This document shows, one piece after another, positions 44,295 through 56,726 of a stretch of DNA of 64,000 nucleotides. The notes below the pieces were generated by a model. The model was given only the letters and a program-made list of their open reading frames with translations. It had not been told where the DNA came from and ran no database searches. A program made the position numbers and the translations under genes. Origin of the DNA: Cohnella phaseoli (lineage in GTDB: Bacteria; Bacillota; Bacilli; Paenibacillales; Paenibacillaceae); NCBI RefSeq assembly GCF_003386235.1, contig NZ_QRDZ01000014.1:1-64000 (forward strand), given 5' to 3'. The first letter of the stretch is position 1. The number at the start of each line of letters is the position of its first letter.

Positions 44295-45221
44295 ATGCAG
44301 GCTTCGGCGCAACAAGCGAAACGTTCCGGACAAGGGGGGCTTCGCAGAAACGGGATGCTCCATCTTTTTTTACTGCCGTCCGTCATATTGCTGATCGTAT
44401 ACAGCTATATTCCGATGGCCGGTATCGTTATCGCCTTTCAGAATTACAAAACCTACAAGGGCATCGGCGGCTCCGAGTGGGTAGGGCTGGAGCATTTCCG
44501 CACGATGTTCATGGACGAGAGAATCGTCCAAATAATCGAGAACACGCTCGTGATTGCGCTATCCAAAATGGCTGCCGGTTGGGTGGCGCCGCTGATCTTC
44601 GCGCTGCTGCTGAACGAGGTTCGCATTCTGCTGTTGAAGAGAGCCGTGCAGACGCTTGTATACTTGCCGCATTTTCTGTCATGGGTCATTCTGGGAGGCA
44701 TTCTGACGGATATGCTGTCGGAGCACGGAATCGTCAACGCCGCGATGCGCGCGCTCGGTCTGCCTTCCGTCTTCTTTCTTGGAAGCGGAGGATGGTTCCG
44801 TTTTACATTGGTGGTCAGCGACATCTGGAAGGAATTCGGGTTCGGCACGATCATTTATTTGGCCGCTCTTGCCGGCGTAAACCCCGCGCTCTACGAGGCT
44901 GCGGAAATCGACGGGGCGAGCCGCCTGAGACAGACGTTTCATGTAACGCTGCCCTCCATTATTAAAGTGGGAGTCGTAATCGGCACACTCTCTCTGGGCA
45001 ATGTGCTGAACGCGGGCTTCGACCAGGTCTTTAATATGATTAATCCTATCGTAGCCGGCAAGGGCGAGATTATCGACACTTACGTCTACAAGGTCGGGCT
45101 GCTGCAAGGCGCATTCTCGTTCGCGACGGCCGTCGGTCTGTTCAAATCGGTCGTTTCATTAGTGCTGATCGCGCTAACCTATCGTCTGGCTTACAAATAC
45201 GCGAATTATCGGATATTCTAG
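44295..45221 (+). CDS. ABC sugar permease, LplB/YteP type
   Basis: 308 residues with six TM helices (from LFLLPSVILLIVYSYIPMAGIVIAF on). The EAA loop is at YEAAEIDGASRLRQTFHVTLPSI. ATG 44295 is chosen for the GGAGG just upstream; an upstream in-frame ATG lies in the repeat element. Partner of the permease at 45236; no ATPase gene is nearby, as usual for this family, which uses a shared MsmX-type ATPase. Confidence 0.9.
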   Translation: MQASAQQAKRSGQGGLRRNGMLHLFLLPSVILLIVYSYIPMAGIVIAFQNYKTYKGIGGSEWVGLEHFRTMFMDERIVQIIENTLVIALSKMAAGWVAPLIFALLLNEVRILLLKRAVQTLVYLPHFLSWVILGGILTDMLSEHGIVNAAMRALGLPSVFFLGSGGWFRFTLVVSDIWKEFGFGTIIYLAALAGVNPALYEAAEIDGASRLRQTFHVTLPSIIKVGVVIGTLSLGNVLNAGFDQVFNMINPIVAGKGEIIDTYVYKVGLLQGAFSFATAVGLFKSVVSLVLIALTYRLAYKYANYRIF

Positions 45222-45235
45222 AGGGAGACGGTCCC

Positions 45236-46111
45236 ATGTACTATAAATCACCAGGCTATCGAGCGTTCGCCTTCGCGAATACCGGGCTGCTCCTGGCCAT
45301 CAGCATCGCATGCGTGCTGCCGCTGGTTCACGTCGTCGCGGTGTCGCTCAGCTCCAGCGCGGCGGCTACGGGCAATCTGGTGTCGCTCTGGCCGATCGGC
45401 TTTACTCTCGACAATTACGCGAAGACGTTCGGCAGCTCTCAGTTTCTCCAAGCGCTCTGGATTAGCGTGCTGCGCACGACGCTGGGAACGCTGCTGAGCA
45501 TGGCGCTATGCGTATTGGCGGCCTATCCGATGTCCAAGGCGGACGAGAAATTCAAGGGACGTTCGCTGTACTCCTGGTTTTTCGTTGCGACGATTCTGTT
45601 TAACGGCGGCTTGATTCCCGCTTATATCGTCGTTGTCAAAACCGGCATTAACAATACGCTGCTCGCGCTGATTTTGCCGGGGGCGGTCGCCGTGTTTAAC
45701 GTCGTGCTGATGATGAACTTTTTTCGCGGCATTCCCGCCGAGCTGGAGGAGGCGTCGCAGATCGACGGCGCTTCGCACCTTCGTACCTTGATTAACGTGT
45801 ATTTGCCGATATCGATGCCGTCGATCGCCACTCTGTCGCTGTTTTCGATGGTCGGTCATTGGAATTCGTGGTTCGACGGCTTGATTTATATGGAGGCGGC
45901 CAAGCAGCCGCTCGCCACGATGGTCCAGGCGCTGGTGGCCAATCTGGATTTGACGCGGATTAATCTAAATCCCGAGGATATTAAGAACCTCTCCCAGCGG
46001 GGGCTGCGCTCGACGCAGATCTTTTTGGGAGCGCTTCCGATTCTCGTTGTGTATCCGTTTCTGCAAAAATATTTCGTTAAAGGAATGACGCTGGGAGCCG
46101 TCAAGGAGTAG
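45236..46111 (+). CDS. ABC sugar permease, LplC/YtcP type
   Basis: 291 residues with six TM helices and EAA loop LEEASQIDGASHLRTLINVYLPISMP; C-terminus PFLQKYFVKGMTLGAVKE is typical of the YtcP/LplC branch. Starts 14 bases after the first permease and is translationally linked to the kinase gene that follows 39 bases later. Confidence 0.92.
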   Translation: MYYKSPGYRAFAFANTGLLLAISIACVLPLVHVVAVSLSSSAAATGNLVSLWPIGFTLDNYAKTFGSSQFLQALWISVLRTTLGTLLSMALCVLAAYPMSKADEKFKGRSLYSWFFVATILFNGGLIPAYIVVVKTGINNTLLALILPGAVAVFNVVLMMNFFRGIPAELEEASQIDGASHLRTLINVYLPISMPSIATLSLFSMVGHWNSWFDGLIYMEAAKQPLATMVQALVANLDLTRINLNPEDIKNLSQRGLRSTQIFLGALPILVVYPFLQKYFVKGMTLGAVKE

Positions 46112-46150
46112 CCGTCGGCAAGCGGCGGAGTTCGGCGGGAGGACGAGATC

Positions 46151-47914
46151 GTGCAAATTCAAAGGGACATTTTTCGCAAAATGCTGGCGGTTATCGTTTC
46201 CTTGCTGCTGCCGATGCTCCTGCTGCTGTTCTACTCCAATCAAACCGGTATCGCCGTCGTGGAGAAGGAAATCAAAGCTTCGTCCGTTCACAAGCTGAGC
46301 TTCCTGCTTAGCCAACTGGACGCGCAAATCTATCAGCTTAACGCCAATATGCTGACGCTGGTGAGGGATGTCGAAGCCCAGAAATACGCGACCCGGTTCA
46401 CGGAAGATCCCTACGATCGAAGCCGCCTTCGGGCGGAGCTGGAAAACAAGCTGCTGCTCCTCAGCATCACCAGCCCTTGGACGAACCGGATCGCGCTATA
46501 CGCGCCGATGCTGGACATCGTAGTATCGAGCGACGGCAAAAGCGGCTTCGACAAATCCGAGCGCGAAGAGGACAAGCCGACCTCCTGGAGCTTCAAGGGA
46601 GAGCCGTCCCAGCCGAGTACGTGGGCTTTCGTAAGAAGAATGACGGACAGTCGGCCCAAAACCGGCGACATTCGCAATGCGTCCCTTGCAGTGGAGACGA
46701 CGTTCTCCGGGCTCAGTCTTCGGAGCATGCTGGATCAATACAAGGCAGGCAGCTCGGGCAATCCGTTTATCTGGTTGCCGGAGGAGGAGATTGTCATCGG
46801 CAATCGACACTCTTTACCCGAGCAGGCGCGGGAGGTGGCAGAGAAGCTTGAGGCCGTATTCCCGGATCGAAGCGGTTCCGTTGTCCAGACGCTTACGGAT
46901 GGGGGAAAGGTTCTCTCTACCTTCTTATACTCCGAAGCTCTGCAAGGATATCTGATCGATTACGTGCCCCTGAACGAGTCGCTGGCCCCGATCGCCCGCC
47001 AGAGAGGGCTTTTTTACCTGGTATCCGCCCTGATGCTCGTCACGGCTGCTTTGTCCGCCCTTTTGCTCTATCGCCATGTGAGAGTGCCGATCAGACGGCT
47101 GGTCGAAGGCGTTCAGCATATCCGGTTGGGCCATTACGGAGCCCGGATCCACGACCGGGCCAGCTCCGAGTTCACTTTCCTGTACAATCGGTTTAATCAG
47201 ATGGCCGAGCAGATTCAGGAATTGATCGAACGCGTGTACGAGGAGCGAATCCGCACGAAGGATGCGCGCGTGAAGCAATTGCAGTCGCAGATCAATCCGC
47301 ATTTTCTGTACAACTGCTTCTCGCATATTATTCATATGGCTGAAATGGGCAATGCGGAAGGCGTTGCGGCGATGTCGCACAATTTGAGCGATTATTACCG
47401 CTATACGACAAGGGCGGACAAGCCGGACGCGACGCTGGCGGAGGAGCTGGCGCTGGTCGTGAATTATTTGGAGATCCAGAAGATTAGACTCCCCCGACTC
47501 GATTACCGGATCGACGTGCCGGAACGGGCGCGAAGCTTGCCGTTTCCCCGGCTGCTGCTGCAGCCGCTGGTGGAAAATGCCGTCGTGCACGGAATCGAGC
47601 CGTTCTCCCGCCCCGGCTTTGTGTCCGTGAGCGGAGAAATTCGCCCCGGCGAGCTGGCCCTATACATTGCCGACACCGGACCGGGCATGTCCGGCGAGGA
47701 GCTGCGGTCGCTCGCCTCCGATCTGGACGGTTCCAGGTCGGAGGACAGCGGGTACGGGATGTATAACGTGCATCAGCGGCTTCAACTCGTATATGGCGCG
47801 GCAGCGGGATTAAGCTTCGACCGGCTGCCGGAGGGCGGCTTCCGCATTGAGATGCGCATTCCCTATTCCGGAGAAACGGAGGAGCGGCCGAATGATCCAT
47901 GTGATGATCGTTGA
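46151..47914 (+). CDS. YesM-type sensor histidine kinase
   Basis: 587 residues. TM near 12-32, sensor region to ~285, second TM (LFYLVSALMLVTAALSALLLY), HAMP, then QSQINPHFLYN (H384) and HATPase with LVENAVVHGIE and TGPGMS. It starts at GTG 46151 with GGGAGGAC upstream. Pairs with the AraC-type regulator whose gene overlaps its 3' end by 23 bases; both probably control the upstream importer. Confidence 0.92.
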   Translation: MQIQRDIFRKMLAVIVSLLLPMLLLLFYSNQTGIAVVEKEIKASSVHKLSFLLSQLDAQIYQLNANMLTLVRDVEAQKYATRFTEDPYDRSRLRAELENKLLLLSITSPWTNRIALYAPMLDIVVSSDGKSGFDKSEREEDKPTSWSFKGEPSQPSTWAFVRRMTDSRPKTGDIRNASLAVETTFSGLSLRSMLDQYKAGSSGNPFIWLPEEEIVIGNRHSLPEQAREVAEKLEAVFPDRSGSVVQTLTDGGKVLSTFLYSEALQGYLIDYVPLNESLAPIARQRGLFYLVSALMLVTAALSALLLYRHVRVPIRRLVEGVQHIRLGHYGARIHDRASSEFTFLYNRFNQMAEQIQELIERVYEERIRTKDARVKQLQSQINPHFLYNCFSHIIHMAEMGNAEGVAAMSHNLSDYYRYTTRADKPDATLAEELALVVNYLEIQKIRLPRLDYRIDVPERARSLPFPRLLLQPLVENAVVHGIEPFSRPGFVSVSGEIRPGELALYIADTGPGMSGEELRSLASDLDGSRSEDSGYGMYNVHQRLQLVYGAAAGLSFDRLPEGGFRIEMRIPYSGETEERPNDPCDDR

Positions 47915-49529
47915 CGACGAAGCTCAAATCGCGCACGGAATCGCGGCGCTGCTGCCTTGCGAGGAACTGGGGATCGGCGCCGTGCATGTCGCGTATTCCG
48001 CCGAGGAGGCGCTGCGGAAGCTGGCGGATTCGCCGATCGGCATCGTGCTGACGGACATCCGGATGCCGGACTGCGACGGAATCTCTCTGCTGAAGGCGAT
48101 CAAAGAGCGATGGAAGAGAACGAAGGTGATCATGCTTACCGGGTACGCCGATTTCGATTATGCGAAGGAGGCGCTTCAAGGGCAGGCGACGGATTATTTG
48201 CTGAAGCCGGTGCGCAAGGACACGCTGGAGAAGACGGTCGGCCAAGCCATTGAGCAGCTGCGCGGGGAATGGGAGGAGATCGCTTCGGCGGAGCGAGCGA
48301 TGCGCACGCTGCGTACGTACGAGCCCGAATTGAAGGCGAAGCATCTCAACGATCTGATCGCGGGTCTTCGGATGGCCGAGTCCGAGCTGGCAGAGAAGCT
48401 GGCATGGTTCGGGCTCCCTTACGGCAAGGGGGACGGCTGCATTCTGTTGCTGGCGAGAACGGAGCATTCCGAGGGGGCGGAGGATCGTGAGGATGCCGCC
48501 TTGTTGGCGTACGGGCTGGAAAATATCGCCGAGGAAACGTTCTCCGACGATTTTCATTTCTGGCGCTGCCGCGACGCCCACGGCCATCTCGTGTTTCTCG
48601 TCAAGCCTGTGGGACGTGCCGACTCCCTTTCGCCCGAGGGCGAAAGGTCTGCGATCCGGGACGCGGAACGCTGCGCGGTTTTATTCCATAAACATGCGGA
48701 GCAATTTCTGAAAGCGAATGTTACTTTGTATATGAGCGGAATCGGCGAATTTCCTTCGGAGGTTCCGGACATGTACGAGTGTACGCTGTCGGCGATTCGC
48801 GACGGGAGCTCTCCACAGGGACAATTCCTCATTATGGCCGACGAGGCGAGAACCGCCGAACCCGGCTATTTGCGCTGCTTGCATGAGCCGCCGCTGCTCA
48901 GGCACTTGTTCGAAATTGGCGATTGGGACGCGATCAGAGATAAGATGAACCGCGCGCTGGAGTATACCGATGCTCCTGACGGCTCCAAGACCGAGCAATC
49001 GGCAGAGGTATATTTAACGTTCGCCGCCGCTTTGTGCACGCATTTGCACAAACGCGGACGACGGTTGACGGAATTTCTCGGCAGGGTCCCCGGGCCGAGC
49101 CCGGACTCGGCCTTCTTGTGGACTCCGGTGCGGTTGAAAAGTTGGATCTCCGAAATTTTGGATTTGCTTCGCAAGGAGGGGGACGAGAGGGCGGGGGGAA
49201 GGACGGATGCGATTGTCCGGCTTCAGCAATTCATTGCGGAGCGGCTGGCCGAGGATCTATCGTTGCAGAGAATGGCCGATTACATCTATATGCACCCGAC
49301 GCATCTGTCCAAAATCTATAAGAAGGAAACGGGAGAGGGCATCAGCGAATACTTGACCCGTCTGCGGATGGAGCGGGCGGCCCAGTTGCTCGGCAGCACG
49401 GACGTTAAAATCTATGAAATCGGCTGTATGACGGGCTACTTGAATGCCAATTATTTCATTAAAGTGTTCCGCCGGCAGTTCGGCGCGACGCCGCAGGAAT
49501 ACCGCGAGCGGCTGCGCCGGGATTCCTGA
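47892..49529 (+). CDS. YesN-type AraC-family response regulator
   Basis: 545 residues. Receiver at 1-125 (DDE, D55 in VLTDIRMPD, LLKPVRKD), a long middle region, and C-terminal AraC HTH at ~440-540 (LSLQRMADYIYMHPTHLSKIYKKETG, then IYEIGCMTGYLNANYFIKVFRRQFGATPQEYR). ATG 47892 is preferred, with GGAGGAG upstream; it overlaps the kinase gene. Cytoplasmic activator of carbohydrate genes, with the upstream importer as likely target. Confidence 0.92.
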   Translation: MIHVMIVDDEAQIAHGIAALLPCEELGIGAVHVAYSAEEALRKLADSPIGIVLTDIRMPDCDGISLLKAIKERWKRTKVIMLTGYADFDYAKEALQGQATDYLLKPVRKDTLEKTVGQAIEQLRGEWEEIASAERAMRTLRTYEPELKAKHLNDLIAGLRMAESELAEKLAWFGLPYGKGDGCILLLARTEHSEGAEDREDAALLAYGLENIAEETFSDDFHFWRCRDAHGHLVFLVKPVGRADSLSPEGERSAIRDAERCAVLFHKHAEQFLKANVTLYMSGIGEFPSEVPDMYECTLSAIRDGSSPQGQFLIMADEARTAEPGYLRCLHEPPLLRHLFEIGDWDAIRDKMNRALEYTDAPDGSKTEQSAEVYLTFAAALCTHLHKRGRRLTEFLGRVPGPSPDSAFLWTPVRLKSWISEILDLLRKEGDERAGGRTDAIVRLQQFIAERLAEDLSLQRMADYIYMHPTHLSKIYKKETGEGISEYLTRLRMERAAQLLGSTDVKIYEIGCMTGYLNANYFIKVFRRQFGATPQEYRERLRRDS

Positions 49530-49556
49530 GCGAGCGGTCTGCGCGGACAATGGGCT

Positions 49557-49613
49557 AAAAAAAACGGCTTCCCCACTCACAATAATGGGAGGAAGGAGGT
49601 CGTTTTTTTTGTT
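49557..49613. terminator. Bidirectional-looking terminator after the YesN gene
   Basis: A-rich run, interrupted GC stem (CGGCTTCC pairing with GGAGGTCG), then eight T. Between here and the ppc start at 49922 I see only an inverted repeat GAAAGTATA / TATACTTTTC at 49733-49759 and no convincing gene. Confidence 0.7.
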
Positions 49614-49921
49614 GTCCTGTGGGATTTAGCCCGAAAAAGATGAATTAAAAGGAGATTTTCGTCGCTCATTGTAGTATGATAAAAGTTAGAGCTTTTGGTG
49701 AACGATCGGTGAACAATGAGCTGGATGATTCAGAAAGTATAAAATTCGCTATACTTTTCCGAATCGCCTCCGACAATATGCGGTTTGGCGTCGGGAAGAC
49801 GTCGAGGGCGTTTTGCTTGGCAAGGCTTGTTTTCAAAGTTGATCGCTCGGAGCGTCGGCAATTCCCGTCCTAAAGGGCGGTTTGACATCAATTTCGAGAA
49901 GCAAGGTTTGGGGTGAGTGAG

Positions 49922-52714
<2,793 letters not shown>

Positions 52715-52730
52715 TTCATAAGAGGAAGAA

Positions 52731-52759
52731 GGGCCCGGGCAATATACCCGGGTCCTTTT
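52731..52759 (+). terminator. Terminator of ppc
   Basis: GC-rich stem GGGCCCGGG / CCCGGGTCC with TTTT, 17 bases after the stop. Confidence 0.88.
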
Positions 52760-52948
52760 GTGCTTGAACGGAATCGCCTTGATTTTTCGGTTTCCGTGGA
52801 TTACGATTTTGCTAGCAAGCATTCGCGAACTCCGAAGTCCGCGGTCATGGCGACCGCACCCTCGCTAAGTACTCATACTCGCAGGCACCATGACAGCGCA
52901 ACGCAAGTCCCAGCAGGCTGCGGACGGGAAAGAAGGTGAGTCGCAACA

Positions 52949-53515
52949 TTGAAGCCAGTTGAGACGCGATTGATTCGTTTGGCCCTGAAGGGGGACCAGC
53001 GGGCCTTCGCGGAGATCGTTGACATGTACAAGGACAAGCTGTTCCACCTGGCCTTTCGGATGACGGGCAACCGTCAAGAGGCGGAGGACGCCGTGCAGGA
53101 GACGTTCCTGCGAGTGTACAAAAATTTGGATAGGTACGACGAGAATCAGAAATTCTCGACGTGGATCTACCGGATCACGACGAATTTGTGCATCGATCGC
53201 CTCCGAAAGCGGAGGGCGATCTATTCGCTGGACGCGGAATCGGCGGATCATGAAGGGCTGGACGGCTACGCTATGCTGCCGAGCGACGACCGGACGCCGG
53301 AAAGCGAGCTGCTGCTCTCGGAGACGCAGCGGCTGATTCAAGAGTCTATTGCGACGTTGCCGATCAAGTATAAGTCGGTGATGATTTTGCGCTATTTGCA
53401 GGATCTGTCCCTTCAGGAAATTTCGGATGTTCTGGATATGCCGGTGACGACCATTAAGACACGGGTTCACAGAGGGCGCGAATTTCTGCGGAAGAAGCTG
53501 GAGCATAAGCTTTAG
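52949..53515 (+). CDS. sigW: ECF RNA polymerase sigma factor SigW
   Basis: 188 residues. Region 2 with DMYKDKLFHLAFRMTGNRQEAEDAVQETFLRVYKNL and STWIYRITTNLCIDRLRKRR; region 4 with SLQEISDVLDMPVTTIKTRVHRGREFLRKKL. Initiates at TTG 52949 with AAGGTGAG upstream. Directs transcription of cell-envelope stress genes (family knowledge). Followed by its anti-sigma gene and then cdaA, the usual Bacillales order. Confidence 0.92.
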   Translation: MKPVETRLIRLALKGDQRAFAEIVDMYKDKLFHLAFRMTGNRQEAEDAVQETFLRVYKNLDRYDENQKFSTWIYRITTNLCIDRLRKRRAIYSLDAESADHEGLDGYAMLPSDDRTPESELLLSETQRLIQESIATLPIKYKSVMILRYLQDLSLQEISDVLDMPVTTIKTRVHRGREFLRKKLEHKL

Positions 53516-53595
53516 GCTGGTTCGAAGTCGAATAGGCTTCTGCGCACAGCTTCGTGATCAAAAGCGGACTTTTTGTACTGCCTCTACAAAATAGG

Positions 53596-53622
53596 TGAAA
53601 CCGTGTCGCTTAACCGCACGTA
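53596..53622 (+). promoter_or_regulatory. SigW-type promoter between sigW and rsiW
   Basis: TGAAAC (53596-53601), 17 bases, CGTA (53619-53622) fits the ECF sigma-W consensus TGAAAC-N16/17-CGTA. It lies about 50 bases upstream of rsiW rather than upstream of sigW. Confidence 0.65.
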
Positions 53623-53672
53623 CAGTATAGAAGCATCGATAGCGGGGTAAGGGGATCCCGCCGAGGAAAGGG

Positions 53673-54299
53673 ATGGCTGATATGAATTGCAACGTCGCCG
53701 TCATGTACATGCATGATTATTTGGACGGAGAACTGGCGCGCGAGGAAATCCTACAGTTGCAGCAGCACCTGCGTGAATGCCCCCAGTGCTGTTCTCGTTA
53801 TGAAGCGTTGGAGCGCACCGAAGCGCTCGCCAAAGCTCAACCTATAGAGAAGGCTCCGAAAGAGCTCGGAGACCGGATTATGAAAGCATTGCCCAGCTCA
53901 AGGCGTCCAGCGGCCTGGACTTCCTGGGTGCGCCGTCATCCGGCGGTATCCGCTGCGGCTATTTTCCTGGTGGTCATGTTGTCCAGCTTCGTGTCGATGT
54001 GGAACCAGAGTCAGGAATTTTCCGTATCGGGACCCGATCTTGAGCATGTTGTGATCGAAGGTAAAAAGGTGATCGTACCCGAAGGGCAAAAAGTATCGGG
54101 AGATTTGACGGTCGTAAACGGAGACGTACAAGTGTTGGGCGATCTGGACGGCAACCTGACCGTGATAGACGGCCATTTGACGCCGCTGGCGTCTACGGCT
54201 CATATCGCGGGCGAGATCAAGACGATCGACCGGGCGGTCGATTGGTTCTGGTACAAGGTGAGTTCCTTCTTCGGAACGCTCGCTTACGGCTCGCATTAA
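53673..54299 (+). CDS. rsiW: Anti-sigma-W factor RsiW with an outer beta-repeat domain
   Basis: 208 residues. N-terminal ZAS zinc-binding anti-sigma domain with HxxxCxxC (HLRECPQC); one TM near 88-108 (VSAAAIFLVVMLSSFVSMW). The extracytoplasmic domain has short beta repeats (GDLTVVNGDVQVLGDLDGNLTVIDG) like a bactofilin-type beta helix. It sequesters SigW and is released by regulated proteolysis (family knowledge). Two starts are possible (53673 or 53682); GAGGAAAGG supports the first. The SigW-type promoter just upstream implies direct feedback. Confidence 0.88.
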   Translation: MADMNCNVAVMYMHDYLDGELAREEILQLQQHLRECPQCCSRYEALERTEALAKAQPIEKAPKELGDRIMKALPSSRRPAAWTSWVRRHPAVSAAAIFLVVMLSSFVSMWNQSQEFSVSGPDLEHVVIEGKKVIVPEGQKVSGDLTVVNGDVQVLGDLDGNLTVIDGHLTPLASTAHIAGEIKTIDRAVDWFWYKVSSFFGTLAYGSH

Positions 54300-54356
54300 G
54301 GGCGCGGAGGGCGTCCGACAGAGCGTCTCGCACGACCGTAGACCGGGCAAGAGGAG

Positions 54357-54384
54357 CCTCTCCGATGTCGGGGAGGTTTTTTTT
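54357..54384 (+). terminator. Terminator of sigW-rsiW
   Basis: Nine-bp stem CCTCTCCGA / TCGGGGAGG (one G-U pair) and eight T. Confidence 0.92.
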
Positions 54385-54501
54385 GTGTAAATGACAGGAT
54401 TTTTGGGCAATAGTAGAGAAGATAATTAAGGTTTAGAAATTACGCGCATTTTCGACATTATTCGTCGCAACTAATCCAGCGCCGGGACGGGGGGTCGCGT
54501 C

Positions 54502-55332
54502 TTGGACTATTTTGCCGGGCTGACATTGAAGAATTCAATAAAAGATATCGTCGACGTGCTGATCGTCAGTTACATTATTTACAAAGTGCTCATGATGGTG
54601 CGAGGAACGCGGGCTGTACAGCTGCTGCAAGGGATTTTCCTGTTGGTGCTCGTCTGGGCGCTAAGCAACCTGCTTAATCTATATACGCTCAAATGGTTGA
54701 TGAACCAAATGTTCACCTTCGGAGTCGTGACGGTGCTCATTATTTTCCAGCCGGAATTGCGAAGAGCGCTTGAGCAGATCGGGAGAAACAAGCTGTTCCA
54801 ACGTTCGTCGCCCGAGGAGCAGGACGTCAGCCACAGGGTGAACGAGGTCGTTAAGTCGGTGAATTATTTAGCGCGTCGAAAAATCGGGGCGTTAATTGTG
54901 TTCGAGAGAAATACCGGTTTGAACGACTATATCGAATCGGGCATCAAGATGGAGTCCAAGCTTAGCTCGGAGCTGCTCAGCAACGTGTTCGTTCCGAATA
55001 CGCCTCTTCACGACGGAGCCGTCATTATAAGGGGCGGGCTGATTATGGCTGCGGGCTGTTATTTGCCGCTGTCGGAGAACCCTTTTATCAGCAAGGAATT
55101 GGGGACTCGTCATAGGGCCTCCATCGGCATTACGGAAGTATGCGATGCGGTCTCCGTAACCGTCTCGGAGGAGACGGGACAGATTTCGCTGGCGATCAAC
55201 GGACAGATCGTGCGGGACATTAAGGAAGAGTCGCTGATTTCCAAGCTGTTCGAAGAGCTTCGGCCGCAATTCAAGCCGAAGAATACGGATTGGGCCTTCT
55301 GGAAGCGGAAAGAAGGTGGCAAGCGTGGATAA
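54502..55332 (+). CDS. cdaA: Diadenylate cyclase CdaA
   Basis: 276 residues. Three N-terminal TM helices (to ~85), then a DisA_N/DAC domain with the DGA motif (LHDGAVII, D171) and RHR motif (GTRHRAS). It makes cyclic di-AMP from two ATP at the membrane. Starts at TTG 54502. The 3' end overlaps cdaR by eight bases; cdaA-cdaR-glmM is a conserved Firmicute complex coupling c-di-AMP to wall precursor synthesis. Confidence 0.96.
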   Translation: MDYFAGLTLKNSIKDIVDVLIVSYIIYKVLMMVRGTRAVQLLQGIFLLVLVWALSNLLNLYTLKWLMNQMFTFGVVTVLIIFQPELRRALEQIGRNKLFQRSSPEEQDVSHRVNEVVKSVNYLARRKIGALIVFERNTGLNDYIESGIKMESKLSSELLSNVFVPNTPLHDGAVIIRGGLIMAAGCYLPLSENPFISKELGTRHRASIGITEVCDAVSVTVSEETGQISLAINGQIVRDIKEESLISKLFEELRPQFKPKNTDWAFWKRKEGGKRG

Positions 55333-56665
55333 ATGGCTAAACCATCCTACCATCGCCAAGTTTGTCGCGCTTGCGCTTGGCATTCTGATGTGGGCGGTCG
55401 TGCACTACGATCCGGACAATTCTGCACCGAACAACGTCGCTTCGCTGTACGATACGAAGGTAATCGAGGGAGTGACGGTTCAGCCTTTCGGACTGGACGA
55501 GAGGAACTTCGTGCTGATCGGCATGGAGCCGCTCAAGGTGAATCTGACGGTTCGAGGGACGAAAAGCGATCTTAAAGTCGCTCAGACGAAGGACTATCGC
55601 ATTCGGGTCGATTTGAGAACGGTGGGCGAAGGCCAGCATACATTGACACTAGAAGAGAATCTTCCTAAAGGGATCACTTCGGTATCGATATCGCCCTCTA
55701 CGGTCGTTGTCAGTATCGAAGCGCTTCAGACGAAGGAGTTTGAAGTGGCGATCCAGACGAAGGGGAACCCCGCGAAGGGATATAAAGTCGGTACGCCGAT
55801 CTTAAAGCCGGGCAACCGGGTTCATGTAACGCTGCCTAAGAGCCAGTTGGCCGAGGCGGAGAGCGTCGGGGCGACGATCGAGATCGACGGGGAGAAGGAG
55901 ACGATCAAGAACAAGAGCGTTAAGCTGGTCGTCTACGATAAGCAAGGCAAGCCGATGGAAGGGGCTACGATCGATCCGGCGGTGCTGGAGGTCGAGGTGC
56001 CGATTACCAATCCGTTCAAGACGGTGCCGCTGCAATTCAAAATGGTCGGACGCGTGCAATCGGGTCTGGGCGTCGCTTCCTTCAAGCCGGACGTGGAGCA
56101 GGTGACAGTGTACGGACCGCAGGACGCGTTGGACAAAATCGAGTTTATCGAAGTAGAGGTTCCGCTTGGGGACGTGCGGAATTCCGGTAAAGTTTCCGTG
56201 CCGCTCAAGGTGACGCCTCCATTGATCGAGATTTCGCCGGCGACGATCGATATTCAGATCGAAGTGCTGCTGTCTACGACCCGTAAGCTGGAAGGGCTGC
56301 CGATCGAACTGATCGGGCTAGGCGAAGGCTTGCTCGCCAAGATCGTCGATCCGGAGACAGGCAAAGCGGACATTACGATTCAAGGCGCTCCGCAGACGCT
56401 GGATCGGCTGAGGCCGGGAGACGTCGACGTGATCGTCGACCTCAGCGGAAGAGGACCGGGCGTCTATACGCTGCCTCTCGTTGTCAGTCTGGAGAGGTTT
56501 ATGGAGCAAGTAGGCGGTACGAGCAGCATCGTCGTGGAGATTGTCGACGAGGCAGCGCAGGAGACGACTACGGAGGGGGAGGAGCCCCCGGAGGAAGGCG
56601 TGCCTGAGGAAAGCGAGACTCCGCCGCCGGAGAGCGGCGGCGGAACGCAGGAGCCTGCGGTATAA
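55325..56665 (+). CDS. cdaR: CdaR (YbbR-domain) regulator of CdaA
   Basis: 446 residues. One N-terminal TM (IAKFVALALGILMWAVVHY), then about four YbbR repeats outside the membrane (VTVQPFGLDERNFVLIG, LKVNLTVRGTKSDL, VTVYGPQDALDKIEFIEVEV, ADITIQGAPQTLDRL). An acidic Pro/Glu/Ser tail ends the protein. GTG 55325 is chosen because AGAAGGTGG precedes it. It binds and modulates CdaA (family knowledge). Confidence 0.94.
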   Translation: MDKWLNHPTIAKFVALALGILMWAVVHYDPDNSAPNNVASLYDTKVIEGVTVQPFGLDERNFVLIGMEPLKVNLTVRGTKSDLKVAQTKDYRIRVDLRTVGEGQHTLTLEENLPKGITSVSISPSTVVVSIEALQTKEFEVAIQTKGNPAKGYKVGTPILKPGNRVHVTLPKSQLAEAESVGATIEIDGEKETIKNKSVKLVVYDKQGKPMEGATIDPAVLEVEVPITNPFKTVPLQFKMVGRVQSGLGVASFKPDVEQVTVYGPQDALDKIEFIEVEVPLGDVRNSGKVSVPLKVTPPLIEISPATIDIQIEVLLSTTRKLEGLPIELIGLGEGLLAKIVDPETGKADITIQGAPQTLDRLRPGDVDVIVDLSGRGPGVYTLPLVVSLERFMEQVGGTSSIVVEIVDEAAQETTTEGEEPPEEGVPEESETPPPESGGGTQEPAV

Positions 56666-56726
56666 CATTACAGAGAAAAGACAGGCTTGAGCAACAACAG
56701 GAGAGCAAAGGGGCAGGTAGCGGGAT

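Noticed and set aside
49676..49873. 65-residue open frame upstream of ppc
   Set aside because: No ribosome binding site, no family resemblance, and it overlaps an inverted repeat more likely to be regulatory.
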